NCBI GenBank assembly: GCA_002478685.1
Contig: DLPY01000003.1
Span: 5,957 to 32,405, forward strand
DNA: 26,449 nt
From: Flavobacteriaceae bacterium UBA7446
GTDB lineage: Bacteria > Bacteroidota > Bacteroidia > Flavobacteriales > Flavobacteriaceae
Direction of reading: 5' to 3'
In this document: one piece after another, positions 7,412 to 15,702 of the stretch
How the letters are laid out: each line of letters opens with the position of its first letter
How positions within the stretch are numbered: position 1 is the stretch's first letter
The notes under the pieces: generated by a model
The model's input: only the letters and a program-made list of their open reading frames with translations
Database searches by the model: none
What the model was told of the DNA's origin: nothing
Position numbers and translations under genes: made by a program

Positions 7412-8341
7412 ATGACCCATATTCGTATTCTAGTTTTTGCAGTGTTACTGTTGGTATCATCTTTTGGCTATGCTCAAAAAAATGTTCGTATAGGATTTTT
7501 GGATGTTGATAAAGTTTTAGAGGCGCATAAGGGATATGCTACATCTAATCAAGAGCTTGAGGCAAAAATCACGGCTTGGCGTAACGAAATCGAAACCAAA
7601 CAGAAAGAATTAGACCAGAAAAGAGAATCTTTAGACTTAGAGCGTCCATTGCTTACCGAAGAAATTTTTGAAGAACGCGCAGAAGACATTTCCTTTGAAC
7701 AGGAGAAGCTAGATCAATACATTAAAATGCGTTTTGGTACTGAAGGCGATTGGGTAAAACAAAAGGTTATGCTTGCTCAACCCGCACAAGACGAAATCCT
7801 AACAGCCATCAAAGAGATCGCCGATGATCGTAATCTAGACTACGTTTTTGATAGCACTGCAGATATTTTAGTGTTACATTCTGAAAAAAAATACGATATT
7901 AGCGATCTTGTTATTCGATATATAGAAATTGAAGATAAGAAAAAGGCGCAAGAATTTTTGAGTAAAACCAAAAAAGATGAGCGTCGCCAGCGTACGAATC
8001 CTGCATTGGAGGAAAAACGCAAGGCGTTAGAGCAGCGCAAAGCAGAACGTCAAAAATTGCTGGAAGAACGCAGAGCAACACGGGAAAGCAAAAAAAACGC
8101 TAACAAATCAGGTTCAACGGCACCCAAAGATGCAGATGACAATCGGTCTGGCGAAGATCAAAGAGCAGCTCGAAAAGCCGAATTAGAACAAAAAAGAAAA
8201 GACCGTGAAGCAGAACTAGCAAAACGAAAAAAAGAACAAGCTGAAGCACTAGCAAAGCGTAAAAAAGAACGCCTTGAAGAACTAGAGCGACGTAAAAAAG
8301 AAATAGAAGAAAAACGCAAAAAAGCGCAAGAAAAAAAGTAA
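7412..8341 (+). CDS. OmpH/Skp-family periplasmic chaperone with a long charged tail
   Basis: A 309-residue exported protein. The ATG at 7412 begins a clean signal peptide (ILVFAVLLLVSSFGYAQ, about 22 residues); an in-frame start at 7364 would lie inside bamA and spoil it. Residues about 23-170 follow the Skp pattern: a first strand VRIGFLDVDKVLEAH, a long coiled-coil arm, then DRNLDYVFDSTADILVLHS. Skp-type proteins hold unfolded outer-membrane proteins in the periplasm. From about residue 175 to the end the chain is almost all Lys, Arg, Glu and Ala in repeats such as AKRKKEQAEALAKRKKER, interrupted by a NKSGSTAPKDADDN linker. This tail roughly doubles the usual length and should form an extended single helix or coiled coil. 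It sits 11 bases after bamA. Confidence 0.88.
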   Translation: MTHIRILVFAVLLLVSSFGYAQKNVRIGFLDVDKVLEAHKGYATSNQELEAKITAWRNEIETKQKELDQKRESLDLERPLLTEEIFEERAEDISFEQEKLDQYIKMRFGTEGDWVKQKVMLAQPAQDEILTAIKEIADDRNLDYVFDSTADILVLHSEKKYDISDLVIRYIEIEDKKKAQEFLSKTKKDERRQRTNPALEEKRKALEQRKAERQKLLEERRATRESKKNANKSGSTAPKDADDNRSGEDQRAARKAELEQKRKDREAELAKRKKEQAEALAKRKKERLEELERRKKEIEEKRKKAQEKK

Positions 8342-8363
8342 TATTCAATTTAATCTTAATCCA

Positions 8364-8867
8364 ATGAAAAATATATCTACACTCGTTTTAACCGTAGTTT
8401 TAATGCTAAGTAGTGCTACCTATGCTCAAAGTAAAGTCGCACACATAGACTTCCAAAAACTCATCAGCGAAATGCCTAGCGTATTGGCTGCTCAGGAGGA
8501 AGTTCAAAAACTTGAAAAAGACTACCAAACTGAAATTGAGGCTTCCATTAAGGAGTACCAAACCAAGTTGCAAAGCTATTCTGCAGAAGCTGAAAGCCAA
8601 ACCGATGTTACCAACCAAGCGCGTCAGCAAGAGCTGTCAGGTATGGAGCAAAACATTCAGCAATTCCGTCAAACGGCAGCACAAGATATTCAGAAAAAAC
8701 AAGCTGACTTGCTTCGCCCAATCATTGAAAATACACGTGCTAAAATTCAAGAAGTAGCTAAAGCACAAGGTTTCGATTACGTTATTGATGCAAGCCTTGG
8801 TGGAGCGCTTTTGATGTCAGAAGGGAAAGACCTAGAGCCTGACGTTAAGAAAGCATTGGGTATCTAA
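8364..8867 (+). CDS. OmpH/Skp-family periplasmic chaperone
   Basis: A 167-residue exported protein of normal Skp length. The signal peptide is MKNISTLVLTVVLMLSSATYAQ, followed by VAHIDFQKLISEMPSV, a central coiled coil (about residues 45-120, rich in Gln, Glu, Lys) and the closing segment GFDYVIDASLGGALLMSEG typical of OmpH. Family members form jellyfish-shaped trimers that shield outer-membrane proteins on their way to BamA. It follows the longer paralogue by 22 bases and is the last gene before a strong terminator, so it probably closes the bamA transcript. Confidence 0.93.
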   Translation: MKNISTLVLTVVLMLSSATYAQSKVAHIDFQKLISEMPSVLAAQEEVQKLEKDYQTEIEASIKEYQTKLQSYSAEAESQTDVTNQARQQELSGMEQNIQQFRQTAAQDIQKKQADLLRPIIENTRAKIQEVAKAQGFDYVIDASLGGALLMSEGKDLEPDVKKALGI

Positions 8868-8890
8868 TCGAATTTTTCCAGACAATATCA

Positions 8891-8926
8891 AAAAACTGCT
8901 CTTAATCGGAGCAGTTTTTTTATTTT
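8891..8926 (+). terminator. Rho-independent terminator after the second ompH gene
   Basis: Stem CTGCTC (8896-8901) pairs with GAGCAG (8909-8914) around a seven-base loop, extended by A5 at 8891-8895 and T5 at 8915-8919, then a T-rich run to about 8926. It lies 24 bases after the ompH stop and ends just before the murI ATG at 8932, so murI transcription either reads through or depends on a promoter inside this element that I cannot see. Confidence 0.85.
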
Positions 8927-8931
8927 TATGC

Positions 8932-9705
8932 ATGCGTAATTCTCCTATTGGCGTTTTTGATTCGGGTGTAGGCGGACTTTCTGTATTGAACGCACTGCGA
9001 GCACGCCTCCCAAAAGAGGACGTTATATATGTTGCTGATCAGGCATTTGCCCCGTACGGCAAACGCACAAAATCCGAAATTCAAATAAGGTCAGCAGCCA
9101 TAAGCGCGTGGCTTATAGCACAGGGTTGTAAGCTCATCATAGTGGCGTGTAATACCGCAACTACTAACGCCATTTCACATTTGCGCAGCACTTTTTCAGT
9201 GCCTTTTGTGGGTATAGAACCCGCCATAAAACCCGCAGCTTTAGGAAGTAAAACGGGTGTGGTTGGCGTTTTGGCTACCGAAGTAACACTTTCAAGCGAA
9301 TTATTCCAAACAACTGCACAAGACCATGCAGAAAACATTGAGGTAATCTCGCAAGTGGGATACGGATTGGTAGAATTGGTAGAAAACGGAAAAGCAACAA
9401 GCTTGGAAGCGGAAAACCAACTCCGCCACGACCTTGCACCCATGTTACAAAAACCCATAGATCATCTGGTTTTGGGCTGTACGCACTATACATTTTTGCG
9501 TGAAACACTTCAGCGCATTTTGCCCAAAGAGGTTACTATTGTTGATTGTGGAAATGCCGTTGCCAAACAAACAGAACGCCTTTTGGAAAAACATGAAATC
9601 ACAAGTACTTTCGGCAGCGGTACAACCTATTTTAGCACCGCTTTGCCCAAAAAAAAATTATGGGAGTTATTTGGTGTAGATTCGGTAAGCAACATCGAAA
9701 TTTAA
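8932..9705 (+). CDS. murI: Glutamate racemase
   Basis: Interconverts L- and D-glutamate in the cytosol, supplying D-Glu for peptidoglycan. The 257-residue length is typical. The first substrate motif is IGVFDSGVGGLSVL (Asp10, Ser11); the two catalytic cysteines are Cys73 in VACNTATTNA and Cys183 in LVLGCTHYTFL, with His185 beside the second. PYGKRT replaces the common YPYG context only slightly. It lies at the end of the envelope cluster, behind a terminator. Its stop shares four bases with the convergent stop of the next gene (9702-9705). Confidence 0.96.
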   Translation: MRNSPIGVFDSGVGGLSVLNALRARLPKEDVIYVADQAFAPYGKRTKSEIQIRSAAISAWLIAQGCKLIIVACNTATTNAISHLRSTFSVPFVGIEPAIKPAALGSKTGVVGVLATEVTLSSELFQTTAQDHAENIEVISQVGYGLVELVENGKATSLEAENQLRHDLAPMLQKPIDHLVLGCTHYTFLRETLQRILPKEVTIVDCGNAVAKQTERLLEKHEITSTFGSGTTYFSTALPKKKLWELFGVDSVSNIEI

Positions 9706-10214
9706 TCCTGAAACCAACTGGCGTAAAGGCTGTAGTTTTTGGCAATACGCTTAATTTCGCCTGAAACCAATTCAGGGGAAGTTTCTTTAATTTTTTTTGC
9801 AGGCACCCCTGCAAATACTGAACCTGCTGGCACTACCGTGTTTTTTGAAACCACCGCACCAGCAGCAATAATACTATTCGATTCCACTACGGCATCGTCC
9901 ATGATAATAGCACCCATGCCCACCAACACATTGTCGTGAATAGTGCAGCCATGCACTATGGCGTTGTGCCCCACCGAAACATTGTTACCGATATTGGTAG
10001 GCGAAGTTTTGTAGGTAGCATGAATGACCGCTCCGTCTTGAATATTCACCTGATTTCCCATACGAATACTATGTACATCGCCTCGCACCACCGCCTGAAA
10101 CCAAACCGAACAATTATCCCCCATTATGACATCGCCAATAAGCGTAGCGTTATCAGCAAAAAAACAATCTTTGCCGTATTTTGGTCTATATCCTAAAACT
10201 GTTTTCATTAGCAT
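9702..10214 (-). CDS. Gamma-carbonic-anhydrase-like hexapeptide-repeat protein
   Basis: A left-handed beta-helix protein of the YrdA/gamma-carbonic-anhydrase type, 170 residues. The three expected zinc ligands are present: His65 (AVIHAT), His83 (VGHN) and His88 (IVHGC). Also present are the VRGDV segment (Arg44, Asp46) and hexapeptide turns such as IGDVIMGDNCSVWF and VLVGMGAIIMDDAVV. Family members trimerise and bind zinc at subunit interfaces; many have weak or no proven carbonic anhydrase activity, so the reaction is uncertain. The start may be the ATG at 10214 or the one at 10208 (MKTVLGYRPKYG), which gives the usual family N-terminus. It converges on murI with a four-base overlap. Confidence 0.9.
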   Translation of the reverse strand: MLMKTVLGYRPKYGKDCFFADNATLIGDVIMGDNCSVWFQAVVRGDVHSIRMGNQVNIQDGAVIHATYKTSPTNIGNNVSVGHNAIVHGCTIHDNVLVGMGAIIMDDAVVESNSIIAAGAVVSKNTVVPAGSVFAGVPAKKIKETSPELVSGEIKRIAKNYSLYASWFQD

Positions 10215-10218
10215 CCTG

Positions 10219-10226
10219 CAAAGTAC
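10219..10226 (-). promoter_or_regulatory. Weak -7-like box for the gamma-carbonic-anhydrase gene
   Basis: The minus strand reads GTACTTTG here: the TTTG half matches the -7 consensus but the TA is shifted by one base. It lies five bases before the ATG at 10214, so any transcript from it would have almost no leader. Confidence 0.3.
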
Positions 10227-10269
10227 AAAAATCTGAAGGTAAAGCTATAGGGCAAAACGCAGGAATGTG

Positions 10270-10277
10270 TACTTTTG
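10270..10277 (+). promoter_or_regulatory. -7 promoter box for the NifU-type gene (TACTTTTG)
   Basis: TACTTTTG is a full match to TAnnTTTG and ends 12 bases before the ATG at 10290. It rules out the alternative TTG start at 10275, which lies inside the box. No clear TTTG -33 is seen about 20 bases upstream. Confidence 0.55.
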
Positions 10278-10289
10278 CACGAAAAGCGT

Positions 10290-11162
10290 ATGAGTCGTTT
10301 TCGTATTCTTCCGTCCGATAATCCTGATGTGTTGGTTTTTGCCACCGATACGCCGTTGGTAGATTGTGCCTATGCCTTTAATAATGTGACAGAAGCTGCT
10401 GAAGTGCCATTAGCACAACAGCTCTTTTATTTGCCGTTTGTCAAGGCGGTAACGCTTAGTAGCACCCAACTTACGCTAGAGCGTTTTCCCATTGTGGAGT
10501 GGGACGAAGTGCAAGACGAAGTACACGAACAACTTGAAAAATACCTCGCCGATGGCGGAGCAGTGTTAAAGGAAAAAAAGACCGCTCCCGCAAGCGTATA
10601 TGCCGAAAGTACGCCAAACCCTGCCGTGATGAAGTTTGTGGCAAATAAAGAATTGGTGCCAACAAGTGTTGAATTTAACTCTATTGATACCACCAAAGAA
10701 GCACCCTTGGCGCAAGCTTTGTTTCATTTTCCGTTTGTAAAAGAGGTGTATATGGACGAGAACTTTGTGTCGGTTACTAAGTACGAGATTACATCATGGG
10801 AAGAAGTAGTGAACGAAGTACGCACCTTTATTAGGGAGTATATTGCTGAGGGGAAACCCATACTTGCCCCTACATTTGTTTCTGCCAACGAAACACCCGA
10901 GCACACCCAAACCGACTATACTCCCACGGAACAGGAAATTGTTCGCATTTTGGACGAGTACATCAAACCTGCCGTGGCTTCTGACGGGGGAAATATTGTG
11001 TTTCAATCTTTTGATGAACCCGCAAAAGCGGTACATGTAGTCTTGCAAGGCGCATGTAGCGGCTGTCCTTCTTCTACGTTTACGCTAAAAAACGGTATTG
11101 AAACCATGATGCGCGAAATGCTGCCCGGAAAAGTGGAGCAAGTGGTGGCTATAAATGGGTAG
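10290..11162 (+). CDS. NifU-family Fe-S carrier with two N-terminal Nfu domains
   Basis: Probably carries Fe-S clusters to client proteins. The 290-residue chain has three parts. A first Nfu_N-like domain (about 1-95) contains VPLAQQLFYLPFVKAVTLS. A second (about 105-190) contains ESTPNPAVMKFVANK and APLAQALFHFPFVKEVYM. The C-terminal NifU domain (about 212-290) carries the cluster-binding pair Cys256 and Cys259 in QGACSGCPSSTFTLKNGIE. The first copy lacks the TPNP-K motif of the second and has DNPDVLVFATD in its place. I chose the ATG at 10290 over the in-frame TTG at 10275, which overlaps the promoter. It converges on tsaB with one base between stops. Confidence 0.92.
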   Translation: MSRFRILPSDNPDVLVFATDTPLVDCAYAFNNVTEAAEVPLAQQLFYLPFVKAVTLSSTQLTLERFPIVEWDEVQDEVHEQLEKYLADGGAVLKEKKTAPASVYAESTPNPAVMKFVANKELVPTSVEFNSIDTTKEAPLAQALFHFPFVKEVYMDENFVSVTKYEITSWEEVVNEVRTFIREYIAEGKPILAPTFVSANETPEHTQTDYTPTEQEIVRILDEYIKPAVASDGGNIVFQSFDEPAKAVHVVLQGACSGCPSSTFTLKNGIETMMREMLPGKVEQVVAING

Positions 11163-11163
11163 C

Positions 11164-11847
11164 TTAAACCCTCCCTAAAGTGTCTTTTTTAGAAGGCGTA
11201 ATCCGTACGGGTTTAATATAGGTAGGCGCAAAGTTGGTGCTGTTTGTAAATTCTTTTATCTTAAATGCTGCTGTTGCTAAGGGCAGCATAGCGGTTGCTA
11301 TGGGGTGTGTTGGCAAAAAGTGCCAATTAGCATTTTTGGGCAACAGGGCTTTGGCTTTTTCGGCACCCGTGCCCACAAAGCAAGCCGTTACTTGAGCAAG
11401 TTCCGCAAAAGAAGTTTCGGTTAAAATATGGGCTTGTGTTTTAGTCAGTTCATTACCCCCTGTGTCATACGTTGCGGTATATACCTCATCGCGGCGGGCG
11501 TCTAAAAGCGCAACCACTTTGCTGTGTTGCCAATGCGGCGCGGCTAAAAGCTGTAAGGTAGGTATTGTAATCAGCGGAATATCGAGAGCAAAGCACAAGC
11601 CTTTGGCAGCAACGCTACCAATACGCAATCCCGTAAACGAGCCAGGTCCAGCACTCACAGCAACGGCATCTAATTCGGTTGGGGAAATATTGGCTTCTTG
11701 AAGGACTTCATCAATAAACACATGCAGTTTGGCAGCGTGTTTAAATCCGTCTTCCAAAAGAGATTTGTGCACCAATAGTTTTGTGTTATCGCTAAGTGCC
11801 ACAGAGCATTGTTCCGTGGAGGTTTCTATGTGCAGCAGCATTGCCAT
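11164..11847 (-). CDS. tsaB: tRNA threonylcarbamoyladenosine biosynthesis protein TsaB
   Basis: Partner of TsaD and TsaE in forming the t6A modification at position 37 of ANN-decoding tRNAs. TsaB is the inactive ASKHA-fold paralogue that scaffolds TsaD. The 227-residue protein starts MAMLLHIETSTEQCSVALSD and contains the conserved AVSAGPGSFTGLRIGSVAAKGLCFAL, the usual TsaB hallmark, followed by PTLQLLAA and LLDARRDEVYTA. The ATG at 11847 and the one at 11841 are both possible. It sits 17 bases after the tolC-type gene, so it is probably the last gene of the efflux transcript, though functionally unrelated. Confidence 0.95.
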   Translation of the reverse strand: MAMLLHIETSTEQCSVALSDNTKLLVHKSLLEDGFKHAAKLHVFIDEVLQEANISPTELDAVAVSAGPGSFTGLRIGSVAAKGLCFALDIPLITIPTLQLLAAPHWQHSKVVALLDARRDEVYTATYDTGGNELTKTQAHILTETSFAELAQVTACFVGTGAEKAKALLPKNANWHFLPTHPIATAMLPLATAAFKIKEFTNSTNFAPTYIKPVRITPSKKDTLGRV

Positions 11848-11864
11848 ACGGCAAAAATACTACT

Positions 11865-13292
11865 TTAGAGCGTTAGCGGAATGCCAAAATAGAATTCCAA
11901 AATTTTAATGCGAAAAATAGCATCAAACTTGGCGCGTAGCTCCGCCGAAACGGCAGCGTCGTAGCGTTGTTTGGCTTGCGAAAATTGCAAGGAAGTAGCC
12001 GCGCCTTCATTAAATCGGTCTAATGCATACTTATAGGCTTCATTTCGGGCTTGTGTGGTTTTTTGGGCAGCCTCATAGGCTTTTATACCTCCTTTGGCGT
12101 CTGCATAAGACTGGTAAATAGTACGCTCCAAATCTTGTTTCTGCTGGGTCAATACCGTGGATGAGCGCTCTACATTAACCTTATTACGGCGCACATTATT
12201 TTTTACCGAAAGACCGTTCAGCACGGGAATACGCAGGCTCACACCAAAATTATGCCCATCGTTTTGTCTTAGCTGTTCCCTTATAGGCAAATGCGAAGCA
12301 ATTGTCGTTTGTGCTTGTGGAACCACCACAGTTTGTCCCGTTTGGGCAACCGTGCCAATGGGAACTTGTGTTACAGCGCCAGTAGGCACTAAAATATCTG
12401 CATACGAAATCCGTGAACTATAACTGTAGAACCCTGCCAGGCTCGGCTGATAAGCCGCTTTGGCGATTTTTAGATTTGCCTCTGCGATTTCTACATTGGT
12501 TTTGGCAAACATAATATCGTTTCGAGACGATTCCGCTTTGTCGTACAATTCTTGTGGTGTTTTATCCAAAATAACCGTGGCAACCATATCGTAATCCGAA
12601 TCGGCAATGGAAAATTGTTCAAAATCGTCTAAAAGTAAAAGTTGCGCCAATGAAATGCGTGCTATTTCATAGTCATTTTTCGCCGAAACCACTTGCTGCT
12701 CCTGCGTAGCCAATGTGGCTTGGAATTCGTACAATTCGCCTCTGGGCAATGCACCAGCATCTACCAATGCTTCGGTCTGTTCTAATTCAGTTTTGGCAAC
12801 CAAAAGTTGGTTGTTTTGCACTGCCAAATTTTCTTTGTTAAACAAGACTTGTAAATACCCATTGACCACCAGAAGCATCACATCTTCCTTCATGTCTTCT
12901 AGCTGATATTGACGTGCCAAAACGCTCAAGTTAGCACTTAGCAGTTGGTAAATGTTACGCTTGCCGTTGTAAATACTCACACCCATATCCACCGAACCAC
13001 TCGAAAACTGATTGGTCATGTCTTCAAATACATTGGTAGTTAGATTTCGGTTGAGTCCCACATTCCACGAATGTGCCATGGAAAGATTTAAGGAAGGTAA
13101 AAAGTTCCCCACTGCTTGGCTTTTAAAGGTTTCGGCTTCAATGACATCCAAATAGGCTTGCCGAATTTGCAAGTTGTTTTTTACGGCACGCTCCACAGCG
13201 GCTTCCAACGTCCAAGGTACTGCTTTCTCGCCTTTTTGGCTGTAGCCAAACAACACCTGTATTGTTACGAAAAATAATAAAATTCTACGCAT
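11865..13292 (-). CDS. TolC-family outer-membrane efflux channel
   Basis: The outer-membrane duct of a tripartite exporter. From the ATG at 13292 the product has 475 residues: a signal peptide (MRRILLFFVTIQVLFGYSQ), then two outer-membrane-efflux repeats of long helices and short strands (TLEAAVERAVKNNLQIRQAY, SKAxYQP-type segment AKAAYQPSLAGFYSYSS, ALDRFNEGAATSLQFSQAK). In-frame ATGs at 13322 and 13304 exist, but starting at 13292 leaves a clean signal peptide and the common 8-base ATGCGTAG overlap with the stop of the upstream adaptor gene. The neighbours provide the matching adaptor and ABC pump. Confidence 0.92.
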   Translation of the reverse strand: MRRILLFFVTIQVLFGYSQKGEKAVPWTLEAAVERAVKNNLQIRQAYLDVIEAETFKSQAVGNFLPSLNLSMAHSWNVGLNRNLTTNVFEDMTNQFSSGSVDMGVSIYNGKRNIYQLLSANLSVLARQYQLEDMKEDVMLLVVNGYLQVLFNKENLAVQNNQLLVAKTELEQTEALVDAGALPRGELYEFQATLATQEQQVVSAKNDYEIARISLAQLLLLDDFEQFSIADSDYDMVATVILDKTPQELYDKAESSRNDIMFAKTNVEIAEANLKIAKAAYQPSLAGFYSYSSRISYADILVPTGAVTQVPIGTVAQTGQTVVVPQAQTTIASHLPIREQLRQNDGHNFGVSLRIPVLNGLSVKNNVRRNKVNVERSSTVLTQQKQDLERTIYQSYADAKGGIKAYEAAQKTTQARNEAYKYALDRFNEGAATSLQFSQAKQRYDAAVSAELRAKFDAIFRIKILEFYFGIPLTL

Positions 13293-14415
13293 CGTCTTGG
13301 TCATTTTCGTTATCCTCGTCACGTTCTTCAGTGCGATTCCACACCTTTACCTGATCGTCTTCAGAAATACCTTCAGTAATTTCCACGTTTACCCCGTCTG
13401 AAATACCAAGTTTTACCTCACGACGTTTAAATTTCTGATCGCCAGTCATTACTTCAACATATGGGTCTTGAGTTTTTCGGTCAAACTGTATTAGTGCTTC
13501 GCGAAGTGCCAAAACATTATCTTTACGGCCCAAAACAATAGAAGCATTTGCACTATAACCTGCACGTACAAAAATACTGTCATTTAGCATCATATCCGCT
13601 TCGATTTTAAACTGAACTGCACCTTGTTCTTCTGTTCCTTTCGGGGCAATAAACTTTAACGAGGCTTCTAGTTCTTGGTCCTCAATGGCGCCTAAACTCA
13701 CTTTTAGTGGCGTTCCCACACGCAAAGAAGCCACCTCTGCTTCATCCACTTTTCCTTCAAAAATCATCTTACCCAAATCGGCGATAGCCGCAATGGTAGT
13801 TCCTGCATTAAAGCTGTTAGATTCAATGACTTGATCACCCTCTTTTACTGGAATTTCCAAAACCGTTCCGGGAACGGTTGCCCGGATATCAGTATTGGCA
13901 GCATTTGAACCTCCAATTGAGCCTTCTCTAATAATTTTTAAATCACTTTCAGCATTTAACACATCTTGACGTGCCTGGTTGTACAAAAGCTCGTTGGCAA
14001 TATAGTCTGCGTTGGAAATGATTCCTTTTTCGTAAAGCGATTTATTGCGATCAAAATCTTTTTTGCGTGTCGCAAGGGCAATTTGCGCTTTTTTCACACG
14101 CCCTTTTGCTGAATTAAGATTTTGCTCGTTCGGAACTACTTTAATACGTGCAATAAGGTCGCCTGTGGTTACTCGGTCACCTTCTTCCACAAAAATACGG
14201 TCGATGATTCCGCCAATTTGTGGCTTTACCTCCACTTCATCCTCAGGAACCACCTTTCCCGTAATCACGGTTTCTTTTTCAATAGTAGTAGTAAATAGCT
14301 TTTCGGTTTTGTATGTTATTGCCGATTTACTGTTGGTTTTGGCAAAATACGCCGCCGAAAAAAGCACGCCAAAAACAAGTAGTGTGATTAGAACATATTT
14401 GGTGATTTTTTTCAT
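13285..14415 (-). CDS. MacA-type periplasmic adaptor (membrane-fusion protein)
   Basis: Links the inner-membrane ABC pump to the TolC channel. The 376-residue protein has one N-terminal membrane helix (YVLITLLVFGVLFSAAYFA), the first lipoyl half-motif (VEVKPQIGGIIDRIFVEEGD, residues about 60-80), an alpha hairpin (about 100-160), the second half (RATVPGTVLEIPVKEGDQV), and beta-barrel and membrane-proximal domains to about residue 360. The extreme C-terminus is strikingly acidic (EERDEDNENDQDDA). It begins 18 bases after the second permease and overlaps the tolC-type gene by 8 bases. The substrate of the pump cannot be inferred: MacAB-like systems export peptides, siderophores, toxins or macrolides. 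Confidence 0.92.
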   Translation of the reverse strand: MKKITKYVLITLLVFGVLFSAAYFAKTNSKSAITYKTEKLFTTTIEKETVITGKVVPEDEVEVKPQIGGIIDRIFVEEGDRVTTGDLIARIKVVPNEQNLNSAKGRVKKAQIALATRKKDFDRNKSLYEKGIISNADYIANELLYNQARQDVLNAESDLKIIREGSIGGSNAANTDIRATVPGTVLEIPVKEGDQVIESNSFNAGTTIAAIADLGKMIFEGKVDEAEVASLRVGTPLKVSLGAIEDQELEASLKFIAPKGTEEQGAVQFKIEADMMLNDSIFVRAGYSANASIVLGRKDNVLALREALIQFDRKTQDPYVEVMTGDQKFKRREVKLGISDGVNVEITEGISEDDQVKVWNRTEERDEDNENDQDDA

Positions 14416-14433
14416 TTGTATGGGTTTTCGTTA

Positions 14434-15702
14434 CTATTCTTCTTTTAATGCGTCTATGGGTTTAATGCTTACAGCGCGTTGCGCAGGGATAAGTCCGATT
14501 AGCGTACCCAATCCAACCATAAGCCCCAAAGCACCTAAAATAAATTTAATGGGGACAGTTGGATTGGTGTAGGGAAGGCTAGAGTTGTCAGAAGTCATAA
14601 TATTGATGATTGCTAAAACAAAAGCCCCTAAAATAATACCCAAAATTCCTGCGATAAGCGTTAAAAAAACGGATTCAATAAGGATTTGCATTCGCACCTC
14701 TTTAGGGGTGGCACCCAACGCACGACGTATGCCTAGCTCTTTGGTGCGCTCACGTACCGATATTAATAGGATATTTCCAATACCAATGACCCCTGCCAAA
14801 ATGGTAGCAATTCCCACCACAACAGATAAGATATTCATCCCGCTTGAAAAGCCTTTTACCCTGTTAAACACTTCACCCAAGTTAAAGCTACCAAAAGCAC
14901 GTTCATCATCGGGGTGTACACGGTGTTTTACTTTGAGTGCGGCTTTAATATCCTTTTCAACAGCAACTACATCGGCATCGTCGTAAGCCGCCATGGCAAA
15001 CCAATCTACATTATCTCCTGTGTTGTATAGTTTTTTGAAGGTAGTAAAGGGGATAAAAATGTCGCTATCGCTTTCAAATCCACCCCCTCCCGAAAATTTG
15101 TGTACACCTATCACTTGAAAAAACATATCGTCCATCTGAACGTAGTTTCCAATCGGGTCTTCGCTCTTTTCAAAAAGTTCCATTTGGGTGCGCTCGCCAA
15201 TCACACACACTTTTCGTTGGTTATCAATATCGGCTTGGTTGATAAAGCGTCCGCCATCAAAAATATCTTTTGCAGCAATTTTTACCAAAATTGGAAAATC
15301 ACCATATACAGCATAGTCACCACTTTTTCCACCCCTTTTTACAGACGAGCCATTTCCGCCAAAAACCCCACGCGCAATTCGTGGAGCCACGTACTGAAGT
15401 TGAGGCACACGCTGCATCAAATAGTTTTGGTCGTCTAATTTAAGTTGCATATTGCGTCCTGTTCGAAACCCGTCGTATGGAATGCTAGTGCGTTGCGCCC
15501 AAACAAAAAGGGAGTTAATGGCAACCTCTTCAAATTGACGTTCAAATCCATTATCTAATCCCTTAGATGCTCCCGAAAGGGTAATGTAGATAAATATTCC
15601 CCATAACACCCCAATCACGGTAACGGCAGTACGCAGTTTATTTTTTTGAATTGATCCAAAAATTTCTTGCCAAGTGTCTCTATCAAAAAGAATTTTAAAC
15701 AT
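14434..15702 (-). CDS. MacB-type ABC transporter permease (second copy)
   Basis: A 422-residue permease with the MacB layout: first membrane helix (LRTAVTVIGVLWGIFIYITL), a large periplasmic MacB_PCD domain (about 50-260), then three helices of the FtsX type near 290-410 (ILSVVVGIATILAGVIGIGN, FLTLIAGILGIILGAFVLAI, FILGALGLMVGLGTLIGLI). The cytosolic coupling motif ERTKELGIRRALGATPKEV precedes the second helix. No ATPase domain is fused, unlike E. coli MacB. Its ATG overlaps the stop of the first permease gene by one base (TAATG), implying coupled, probably equimolar synthesis and a heterodimeric pump. Confidence 0.93.
   Translation of the reverse strand: MFKILFDRDTWQEIFGSIQKNKLRTAVTVIGVLWGIFIYITLSGASKGLDNGFERQFEEVAINSLFVWAQRTSIPYDGFRTGRNMQLKLDDQNYLMQRVPQLQYVAPRIARGVFGGNGSSVKRGGKSGDYAVYGDFPILVKIAAKDIFDGGRFINQADIDNQRKVCVIGERTQMELFEKSEDPIGNYVQMDDMFFQVIGVHKFSGGGGFESDSDIFIPFTTFKKLYNTGDNVDWFAMAAYDDADVVAVEKDIKAALKVKHRVHPDDERAFGSFNLGEVFNRVKGFSSGMNILSVVVGIATILAGVIGIGNILLISVRERTKELGIRRALGATPKEVRMQILIESVFLTLIAGILGIILGAFVLAIINIMTSDNSSLPYTNPTVPIKFILGALGLMVGLGTLIGLIPAQRAVSIKPIDALKEE

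Noticed and set aside
8100..8348. Hydrophobic 82-residue minus-strand ORF resembling a membrane protein
   Set aside because: It is the antisense of the Lys/Glu-rich tail of the OmpH-type gene; AAA/GAA-type codons read backwards give Phe/Leu runs. The sense strand has signal peptide and family homology.
9081..9458. 125-residue minus-strand ORF over murI
   Set aside because: Shadow of the murI coding frame; both catalytic cysteines and the full length support murI.
14045..14572. 175-residue plus-strand ORF across the adaptor and permease junction
   Set aside because: It crosses two well-supported minus-strand genes and shows no recognisable domain, only basic/serine-rich antisense composition.
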